The notes below the pieces were generated by a model. That model was not told the DNA's origin. It did no database searches and was given only the letters and a program-made list of their open reading frames with translations. Shown in pieces: positions 1 to 4,666 of a stretch of DNA of 6,085 nucleotides. The stretch covers positions 1 through 6,085 of the forward strand of contig JAFNVD010000007.1 of NCBI GenBank assembly GCA_017383785.1, written 5' to 3'. Every line of letters starts with the position of its first letter. Positions within the stretch are counted from its first letter, which is position 1. Source of the stretch: Peptococcaceae bacterium (GTDB taxonomy: Bacteria > Bacillota > Peptococcia > Peptococcales > Peptococcaceae). The position numbers and the translations under genes were made by a program.

Positions 1-2
1 AA

Positions 3-66
3 TGTAGGGGCGGATGACTATCATCCGCCCTGTGTTTTTGAGTCGATGTGGTCATCAACCCCTACA
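3..66. repeat. two-hairpin TGTAGGGG repeat, copy 1
   Basis: A 64-bp element bounded by a perfect 8-bp inverted repeat, TGTAGGGG at 3-10 and CCCCTACA at 59-66. Each end runs into its own hairpin: 8-30 (10-bp stem, loop CTA) and 40-61 (9-bp stem on the minus strand, loop ACCA, including two G-T pairs). The same design returns at 2936-3034, so this is a dispersed repeat. It lies 11 bp past the htrA stop codon. I see no coding capacity, and a mobile (MITE-like) origin is inference only. Confidence 0.8.
8..39 (+). terminator. hairpin plus T-tract, rightward terminator
   Basis: Stem GGGCGGATGA (8-17) pairs perfectly with TCATCCGCCC (21-30) around the loop CTA, followed by TGTGTTTTT. This suits a rightward transcript entering from left of the window. 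For leftward htrA transcripts the hairpin at 61-40 is followed by an A-rich stretch, so a standard terminator for htrA is not visible inside the window; the reverse of this same stem, with its downstream bases beyond position 1, might serve. Confidence 0.6.
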
Positions 67-77
67 ATTTTATTATG

Positions 78-1358
78 TTATCGTCCGCCGCCGTCGCCCA
101 AGACTACGTTGCAAACAACCTTCTGCCCATCTCGGTTTGCGGTTACTTGCAGTGTGTCACCTACTTTGCTGCTATCAATCACTCTACTCAAGTCATCAAA
201 GCTCTGGATGATGGTGTTGTCTACTTTGTAAATAATATCCCCTGCTTTTAACCCAGCTCGTTCTGCCGGGCTATTGTCTGCTACAGAATAAATCATAATC
301 CCAACCGGAATGTCATACCGTTCCGCTGTTTTTTCATCTACTTGGTATTGGCTGTTGATAGTAACACCCATGTATGGTCGACTAACATGACCTTGGTTGA
401 TTAATTGTTCTACCAATGGTTTTACTTCATCAATAGAGAGTGCAAAGCCCATGCCCTCTGCGTTGGAAGCTACCAGTTTGGCACTGTTAATCCCAACGAC
501 CTGGCCACGGCTATTTACCAGTGCACCGCCGCTATTACCGCTATTGATGGCAGCGTTGGTCTGAATCAGTGTCATTTCATCGGTATAGTCGGACAATTGG
601 CGGTTTAATCCACTTACAATACCATCTGTAACGGTATTGCTGTAGCCCAGTGGATTACCAATAGCTACCACCAATTCACCAATCTGCAATTGGGACGAGT
701 CACCCAGTTCGGCTGCAGGTAACTTTCTATCAGCATTGATTTTCAGCACTGCTAGGTCACTGGCTTCGTCGGCACCGATAATAACTGCTTCATATTCCTT
801 TTCATCGGCCAATGTCACAATTACCGATGTAGCATTTTCGATGACATGATAGTTGGTAATGATATAGCCATCTTCGCTATAGATAATGCCGCTGCCGCTG
901 CCTAATTCCATATTAGTAATCTGACGACCCCAATAGCTGTAGGTGCCATAGGTATGTACCCCTACTACCGATGGTGTTACTTTTTGCGCAATGGCAATGA
1001 CAGGAGAAATTTCACTCTGATTGCCTACCAGCTGTATAGATGTATTGCCGGTGCCGGTGTTGTTCATTTGCTCATAACGAGATTGCACCATATTGGCACC
1101 AATCACACCGCCGATACTGCCGCCTACAATGGCACAAATCAACCCTGTGGCCACAACCACCGTCATACTATTCTTTTTCTTTTTTGTAGTTTGTTTTGTA
1201 TTTTCTGCTTGATTGGCGGTATGTTTTTCTGCGTGCAGTGTGCCGCCGTATACGGCTTCTTCCATACGGGCTTTGGCTTGTTCAGCCTCAGTCATAGCAT
1301 TCTGCTGCAGTTCTTCGCGAAATACGCCATCCAGTACCTCTTCTTCTTTCCAGGACAT
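78..1358 (-). CDS. htrA: HtrA/DegP-like membrane-anchored serine protease with PDZ domain
   Basis: Envelope protease/chaperone that degrades misfolded exported proteins, 426 aa. Residues 1-64 are charged and end in a lysine cluster (KKKKN), then comes one hydrophobic segment at about 65-90, so the N-terminus is probably cytoplasmic and the protease domain outside. The trypsin-like domain spans about 115-310 with an intact triad: His171 (TNYHVI, where TNNHVI is common), Asp201 (SDLAVLKI) and Ser276 (NSGNSGG). GNPLG at 234-238 and the GMGFAL strand are also typical. One PDZ domain follows at about 325-425 (RPYMGV, SPAERAGLKAGDII), and the protein ends right after it in GDGGGR. The ATG at 1358 is chosen because AAAGGAG (1373-1367) sits 8 nt upstream; the ATG at 1364 would leave only 2 nt, and a GTG at 1415 lies upstream of the likely transcript start. 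Length and domain order match the Firmicute HtrA/HtrB/YyxA group. The gene is divergent from the maturase gene and probably monocistronic. Confidence 0.95.
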   Translation of the reverse strand: MSWKEEEVLDGVFREELQQNAMTEAEQAKARMEEAVYGGTLHAEKHTANQAENTKQTTKKKKNSMTVVVATGLICAIVGGSIGGVIGANMVQSRYEQMNNTGTGNTSIQLVGNQSEISPVIAIAQKVTPSVVGVHTYGTYSYWGRQITNMELGSGSGIIYSEDGYIITNYHVIENATSVIVTLADEKEYEAVIIGADEASDLAVLKINADRKLPAAELGDSSQLQIGELVVAIGNPLGYSNTVTDGIVSGLNRQLSDYTDEMTLIQTNAAINSGNSGGALVNSRGQVVGINSAKLVASNAEGMGFALSIDEVKPLVEQLINQGHVSRPYMGVTINSQYQVDEKTAERYDIPVGIMIYSVADNSPAERAGLKAGDIIYKVDNTIIQSFDDLSRVIDSSKVGDTLQVTANRDGQKVVCNVVLGDGGGR

Positions 1359-1366
1359 GTTCATTG

Positions 1367-1373
1367 CTCCTTT
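1367..1373 (-). promoter_or_regulatory. ribosome binding site of htrA (decides the start)
   Basis: On the minus strand AAAGGAG lies 8 nt before the ATG at 1358 and only 2 nt before the in-frame ATG at 1364, which favours the protein start MSWKEEE over MNMSWK. Confidence 0.85.
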
Positions 1374-1406
1374 CACTCTTCTTAGTATGTATTTCTCACA
1401 AATAGT

Positions 1407-1412
1407 ATTATA
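1407..1412 (-). promoter_or_regulatory. htrA promoter, -10 box
   Basis: Minus-strand TATAAT, a perfect -10, placed about 50 nt before the htrA start codon. At 16-18 bp spacing the -35 region reads ACCATT, CACCAT or TCACCA, none close to TTGACA. A good -10 with a poor -35 suggests dependence on an activator, which fits the repeats just upstream. Confidence 0.65.
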
Positions 1413-1417
1413 CACGA

Positions 1418-1440
1418 TTTTTCACAAGAATGGTGAGAAA
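1418..1440. promoter_or_regulatory. operator-like inverted repeat over the htrA -35 region
   Basis: TTTTTCAC (1418-1425), a 7-bp spacer, then GTGAGAAA (1433-1440): 7 of 8 positions are complementary. It covers the spacer and -35 region of the htrA promoter, where a repressor or activator would act. The binding protein is unknown. Confidence 0.4.
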
Positions 1441-1462
1441 CTCATTAAGAAAATGTTAAGAA
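1441..1462 (-). promoter_or_regulatory. 11-bp-period direct repeats, possible response-regulator site
   Basis: On the minus strand TTCTTAACATT is followed directly by TTCTTAATGAG, so TTCTTAA recurs exactly one helical turn apart, just upstream of the weak htrA -35. OmpR/PhoB-family regulators typically bind such tandem half-sites, and Bacillus htrA is controlled by one of them (CssR). The same DNA lies at about -43 to -65 of the maturase promoter, so it could influence both genes. Assignment to a regulator is inference. Confidence 0.45.
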
Positions 1463-1470
1463 TTTTTACA

Positions 1471-1485
1471 TTGACGAATAGTCAA
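1471..1485. promoter_or_regulatory. TTGAC-N5-GTCAA inverted repeat on the maturase -35
   Basis: A perfect 5-bp inverted repeat (1471-1475 and 1481-1485) with a 5-bp centre sits exactly on the -35 box. Its position suits a repressor site. The arms are short, and one arm is simply the -35 consensus, so chance is possible. Confidence 0.35.
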
Positions 1486-1499
1486 AAAGGCACTAAAAT
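1471..1499 (+). promoter_or_regulatory. sigma-A-type promoter of the maturase gene
   Basis: TTGACG (1471-1476), a 17-bp spacer, and TAAAAT (1494-1499): 5 of 6 matches in each box at ideal spacing. The expected start is near 1506, giving a leader of about 30 nt before the ATG at 1536. The ribosome binding site GAGGGG (1522-1527) stands 8 nt before that ATG. Confidence 0.75.
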
Positions 1500-1535
1500 G
1501 AATAACTAGAGACTTTATTATGAGGGGATTATACT

Positions 1536-2933
1536 ATGGAAAACTTAGATTTTAACCGCATTCATCGTTTTCGTTATGATGACTTAAAAATTCTGCTGGA
1601 TGTAAACAGCGGCTCTATTCATGTAATTGACCAGCCTACCTGGGATTTCTTTGATTACCTGGCAGTGAACAATATGGAAACTGCATTTTCTTTGTTGATG
1701 GATCAGTATGGATATGCAGAAGCCGAAGCAGTGCTGGACGAACTGAGCACTCTGATGATGGCAGGCCAGCTCTTTACCGATGATCGTGAACTGCAAGGTT
1801 TTACTCCACATACCGAGCCAATTGTAAAAGCTATTTGCTTACACATGGCCCATGACTGCAATCTGCGCTGCGGCTATTGCTTTGCCGACAGTGGTGCTTA
1901 TCATGGTCAGCGTTCTTTAATGAGCTTAGAAACCGGTAAAAAAGCATTGGACTTTTTAATCAAAGCATCCAAACATCGTAAACATATTGAGGTAGATTTC
2001 TTTGGCGGTGAGCCTCTGCTGAACTTTGACGTATGCCGTGAATTGGTGAAATACGGGAAAGAACAGGGCGCTATCCACAACAAAATCTTTAAATTTACTA
2101 TGACTACCAACGGTGTACTGCTCACCAAAGAAGTACAGGACTTCCTGAACGAAGAAGGCATCAGCGCTGTATTGAGCTTGGACGGCCGAAAATGCACTAA
2201 CGATAATATGCGTAAATTCCCAAATGGGGAAGGCTCTTACGATTTGATCGTGAAAAAATTCCAGGAATTCGTAGCCAACCGAAACGGGGAAGAATATTAT
2301 CTGCGCGGTACTTATACACATCACAACACTGATTTCGCTGCCGACGTGGCACATATGGTAGAGTTGGGCTTCCGTGAATTGTCCATGGAACCGGTAGTAG
2401 CACCGGCTGAGTTTGACTATGCACTGACTGACGAAGATGTATTCGCAGCCTGCAGAGAATATGAAAAGCTGGGCAAACATTATGTAGAGCAGTACAAAAA
2501 AGGCGAGCCTTATAACTTCTTCCACTTTAATGTAGATTTGACCGGTGGTCCTTGCTTGCCAAAACGTTTGAGCGGCTGCGGGGCAGGTCATGACTATTTG
2601 GCAATTAGTCCGGAAGGGGATTTGTATCCTTGTCATCAGTTTGTTGGGGAAGAAGCATATAAAGTAGGTACTGTAGATACCGGTATTGTAAACTTTGACC
2701 TGTGCAGAGACTTCCAGAAAGCAAATGTACTGAGCAAAGAGGCTTGTATGAAATGCTGGGCAAGATTCTACTGTAGCGGCGGCTGCCATGCCAACAATCT
2801 GCGTTATGGCGGTAGCTTAACCACACCGTACAGCAAAGGCTGCACTTTACAGAAAAAACGTCTGGAAACAGCCATTGGCGTACAGGTACAAAAAGCATTG
2901 TATGATATGGAGCAGGCAGAAAAAGCGGAATAA
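1536..2933 (+). CDS. scfB: radical SAM/SPASM thioether-forming SCIFF (ranthipeptide) maturase
   Basis: Enzyme predicted to use S-adenosylmethionine radical chemistry to form Cys thioether crosslinks in a short Cys-rich precursor peptide (the six-cysteines-in-forty-five family; CteB is the characterised relative). 465 aa, cytosolic. Residues 1-90 match in position the peptide-binding RRE domain of such maturases. The radical SAM cluster motif CNLRCGYC gives Cys108, Cys112 and Cys115, and FFGGEP (155-160) is the SAM-binding motif. The SPASM region is complete: Cys348-X12-G-X4-Cys366, then Cys404-X2-Cys407-X5-Cys413-X3-Cys417 and Cys436, with the extra Cys340 of GGPC. Stretches such as FNFFHFNVDL (near 327-336), GDLYPCHQFVG and NDNMRKF are close to what I remember of this family, which separates it from anSMEs and other SPASM enzymes. 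The gene is monocistronic, with its own promoter and a terminator 10 bp after the stop. No Cys-rich precursor gene lies next to it. Confidence 0.9.
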   Translation: MENLDFNRIHRFRYDDLKILLDVNSGSIHVIDQPTWDFFDYLAVNNMETAFSLLMDQYGYAEAEAVLDELSTLMMAGQLFTDDRELQGFTPHTEPIVKAICLHMAHDCNLRCGYCFADSGAYHGQRSLMSLETGKKALDFLIKASKHRKHIEVDFFGGEPLLNFDVCRELVKYGKEQGAIHNKIFKFTMTTNGVLLTKEVQDFLNEEGISAVLSLDGRKCTNDNMRKFPNGEGSYDLIVKKFQEFVANRNGEEYYLRGTYTHHNTDFAADVAHMVELGFRELSMEPVVAPAEFDYALTDEDVFAACREYEKLGKHYVEQYKKGEPYNFFHFNVDLTGGPCLPKRLSGCGAGHDYLAISPEGDLYPCHQFVGEEAYKVGTVDTGIVNFDLCRDFQKANVLSKEACMKCWARFYCSGGCHANNLRYGGSLTTPYSKGCTLQKKRLETAIGVQVQKALYDMEQAEKAE

Positions 2934-2943
2934 ATTTTTGTAG

Positions 2944-2974
2944 GGGCCGATGACCACATCGGCCCTGATTTTTT
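2944..2974 (+). terminator. intrinsic terminator of the maturase gene
   Basis: GGGCCGATG (2944-2952) pairs perfectly with CATCGGCCC (2957-2965) around ACCA, followed by TGATTTTTT. It starts 10 bp past the maturase stop, and its stem is the left hairpin of the repeat. Confidence 0.85.
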
Positions 2975-2994
2975 ATATGATCATTGAATAAATG

Positions 2995-3026
2995 CAATAA
3001 ATAAGGGCGGCTGTAATCAGCCGCCC
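2995..3026 (-). terminator. probable terminator of the helicase gene
   Basis: On the minus strand GGGCGGCTG (3026-3018) pairs perfectly with CAGCCGCCC (3013-3005), followed by TTATTTATTG. The stem is strong and starts 8 bp after the helicase stop, but the T-tract is interrupted, so this terminator is weaker than the one facing it. Confidence 0.6.
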
Positions 3027-3034
3027 CTACAAAA

Positions 3035-4399
3035 TTATTTTTCCCTATTTGTTTTCTGCACTGTTTTCTTTGCTACAGGTTTCTTGTCATCAAACTTTTT
3101 GCTGTCCGGTTTCTTTTTATTGTTATCGAATTTTTTGCCATCTGCTTTTTTAGCCGCCGGTTTTTTATCGGCGGTTTTTTTGTTGTTACTTTTCTTGTCG
3201 GCAGTTTTCTTTTCTGTAGTCTTCTTTTTGCGGTCCGGATCTTTATAAAACTCTTTGGTGGCACCGGAAAGGATTTTGCCTTTTACCAGATGCACCGGTT
3301 TTACTTCGATCTCAAACTCACGCTGATAGATACGCAGAGCTGCCAATTCCCGTGGGTTTACCAGACTATAGCATTGGCCTGTACGTTCGCCGCGGGCAGT
3401 GCGGCCTGCGCGATGGATGTATTCATTCGGCTCGGCAGGAAAGTCCATATTGATGACATGGGTAATATCCGGAATGTCTAAGCCTCTTGCCGCCAAGTCA
3501 GAGGATACCAGAATTTTAATTTTGCCTCTGCGAAACTCATCCATAGCTTTCTGACGTTCTTCTTTGTCTACAATACCGTGTAAGCTGTAGGTGCGAATTT
3601 TGTGATAATTCAGTTTATCTACAATAAAATCCAGCTCCGGTCCATCATTCATAAATATCAATATACGCTGTGCTTCTTCGTCCAGTGCATGAAGCAATTT
3701 GCGCAGCAGTACAAATTTGTCACGCTGTTCACCGATAAGATAGAAGTGATCAATGTTTGGATTCATTTTCACTTCTGCTTTACTGATAATTTCTACAGGC
3801 TCGTGCATATGTGCTTTTAACAGTTCCAAAGTATGGGCGCTGGCTGTAGCAGAAAACGCTGCCAGCTGGCGGTCACGCAACATACTTTTGATAATGTTCT
3901 GCATGGTTTCCTGGTTTGTATTGTCCAACAGATTGTCCATTTCATCGATGACAAGGGTACGAATGGTCTGGCAGTTGATTTTTTTCTTTTTGATCAAATC
4001 CAGTACACGCCCCGGAGTACCTACGATAATCTGCGGTTTTTCTTTTAGCTTGGTAATCTGATTGTTGATATTGGCCTCGCCGATGATACTCATGCATTTA
4101 ATATCCAGATTGGCATCTTTAGAGAGCTGCACAGCCAAACGGTAGATTTGCATTACCAGTTCATGGGTCGGTGCTAAAATCAATGCCTGTGCCTGTTTGG
4201 CAGCAGGGTCGATGCGCATCAAAATCGGACACAGATATGCCAGTGTTTTACCGCTGCCGGTATGGGCTTGACCAATAACATCGCGCCCCTCCAGCAAATG
4301 AGGGATTACTTGCGCTTGGATATCGGTAGGTTCGGTAATATTTTGTTTCGCCAGAGCTTCGGCCAAAGCCTGGTGTTTGAGCAGTGTTTCAAATGACAT
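3035..4399 (-). CDS. DEAD-box ATP-dependent RNA helicase with lysine-rich C-terminal tail
   Basis: ATP-driven unwinding or remodelling of RNA, with ribosome assembly or mRNA turnover the usual roles. 454 aa. Domain 1 (about 1-205): Q motif around TEPTDIQ (Gln28), Walker A AHTGSGKT (45-52), motif Ia APTHELV (76-82, where PTRELA is standard), TPGR (128-131), motif II DEMD (152-155, where DEAD is standard) and SAT (183-185). Domain 2 (about 210-370): ILIFMND, SSDLAARGLDIP (299-310) and motif VI HRAGRTARG (329-337). Residues from about 388 to the end are a Lys-rich tail of xxxKK pentads, probably disordered and RNA-binding. The ATG at 4399 is chosen because AGGAG (4412-4408) stands 8 nt upstream; the in-frame GTG at 4408 overlaps that site. 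IIGEANINNQITKLKEKP recalls the Bacillus YfmL branch, but I do not assign a symbol. Monocistronic, convergent with the maturase and divergent from purA. Confidence 0.95.
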   Translation of the reverse strand: MSFETLLKHQALAEALAKQNITEPTDIQAQVIPHLLEGRDVIGQAHTGSGKTLAYLCPILMRIDPAAKQAQALILAPTHELVMQIYRLAVQLSKDANLDIKCMSIIGEANINNQITKLKEKPQIIVGTPGRVLDLIKKKKINCQTIRTLVIDEMDNLLDNTNQETMQNIIKSMLRDRQLAAFSATASAHTLELLKAHMHEPVEIISKAEVKMNPNIDHFYLIGEQRDKFVLLRKLLHALDEEAQRILIFMNDGPELDFIVDKLNYHKIRTYSLHGIVDKEERQKAMDEFRRGKIKILVSSDLAARGLDIPDITHVINMDFPAEPNEYIHRAGRTARGERTGQCYSLVNPRELAALRIYQREFEIEVKPVHLVKGKILSGATKEFYKDPDRKKKTTEKKTADKKSNNKKTADKKPAAKKADGKKFDNNKKKPDSKKFDDKKPVAKKTVQKTNREK

Positions 4400-4407
4400 A
4401 TTATACA

Positions 4408-4412
4408 CTCCT
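4408..4412 (-). promoter_or_regulatory. ribosome binding site of the helicase (decides the start)
   Basis: Minus-strand AGGAG stands 8 nt before the ATG at 4399. The GTG at 4408-4406 shares its last G and so cannot use this site, leaving MSFETLL as the start. Confidence 0.85.
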
Positions 4413-4464
4413 GTATTTTTAGGATTTTTTTCTAACGATTCTTATACATTGTTTTATGCGTTTT

Positions 4465-4474
4465 ATAGCGCTAT
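4465..4474. promoter_or_regulatory. perfect palindrome at the helicase start site
   Basis: ATAGCGCTAT is a perfect 10-bp palindrome that overlaps the edge of the -10 and the expected transcription start of the helicase promoter. A repressor site there is plausible but unproven. Confidence 0.3.
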
Positions 4475-4481
4475 TATACCA
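4473..4481 (-). promoter_or_regulatory. extended -10 promoter of the helicase gene
   Basis: Minus-strand TGGTATAAT, a TGn extension on a perfect -10. The -35 position at 17 bp reads TGTTTT and is poor, which an extended -10 can tolerate. The expected start is near 4466, giving a leader of about 67 nt that is A-rich and has no clear hairpin. Confidence 0.65.
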
Positions 4482-4561
4482 TGAAGATAGGGAAAAAAAC
4501 ATAGTTTATCTTGTTCTTGCATAGAAAAACTTGATACTTGGATGATACAGCAAAGTAATAA

Positions 4562-4590
4562 TTGACTTTGGGCTTAATTCCTGCTAACAT
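4562..4590 (+). promoter_or_regulatory. sigma-A-type promoter of purA
   Basis: TTGACT (4562-4567), a 17-bp spacer, and TAACAT (4585-4590), with TGC just before the -10 as an extended element. The expected start is near 4597, leaving a 70-nt leader. The ribosome binding site AAGGGG (4650-4655) lies 11 nt before the ATG, slightly long. No adenine, guanine or PRPP riboswitch fold is recognisable in this short leader. Confidence 0.75.
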
Positions 4591-4640
4591 TGATTGGGAA
4601 TATGTTTATTTTCCGACGAGTTGTAATTTCACAATCAATG
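4588..4640. repeat. 9-bp inverted repeat across the purA leader
   Basis: CATTGATTG (4588-4596) and CAATCAATG (4632-4640) are perfect reverse complements 35 bp apart. The left arm overlaps the -10 and start site, so it would mostly not be in the transcript; the right arm precedes the ribosome binding site by 9 bp. A paired DNA site for a looping regulator is possible; chance cannot be excluded. Confidence 0.35.
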
Positions 4641-4666
4641 AATAAATATAAGGGGTTGTCATCGAC

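Larger units (their letters stand above)
2936..3034. repeat. two-hairpin TGTAGGGG repeat, copy 2
   Basis: A 99-bp element framed by a perfect 12-bp inverted repeat, TTTTGTAGGGGC (2936-2947) and GCCCCTACAAAA (3023-3034). Each end leads into a perfect 9-bp hairpin: 2944-2965 (loop ACCA) and 3005-3026 (loop TAAT), separated by an AT-rich 39-bp spacer. It starts 2 bp after the maturase stop and ends on the base before the helicase stop codon, so it makes up nearly all of this convergent gap. It shares unit sequence and design with 3-66, where the spacer is far shorter. Confidence 0.88.

Noticed and set aside
1..66. CRISPR repeat
   Set aside because: The hairpin sequences are not regularly spaced; the two copies are nearly 3 kb apart and each is a self-contained inverted structure.
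954..1385. 143-codon open frame on the plus strand opposite htrA
   Set aside because: It lies fully antisense to a gene with an intact catalytic triad and PDZ domain, has no ribosome binding site and shows no recognisable domain.
1359..1415. Upstream GTG start for htrA adding 19 residues
   Set aside because: It overlaps the start of the -10 region, has no ribosome binding site, and the added residues have no family support. The site AAAGGAG points to 1358.
1956..2789. 277-codon open frame on the minus strand opposite the maturase
   Set aside because: Its long span mirrors the codon bias of the real gene; its composition (many Cys, Phe, Tyr, Ile) is that of a shadow frame, and no start signal precedes it. 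Its Cys content is not the SCIFF precursor pattern.
4400..4408. GTG start for the helicase adding 3 residues
   Set aside because: The GTG is part of the ribosome binding site serving the ATG at 4399.
4605..4622. Possible PurR box upstream of purA (ATTTTCCGACGAG)
   Set aside because: It shares only the CCGA core with the CCGAAC consensus and the second, inverted box is missing.
4597..4666. Purine or PRPP riboswitch in the purA leader
   Set aside because: The leader is about 70 nt, has no three-way-junction pairing and no terminator hairpin before the ribosome binding site.
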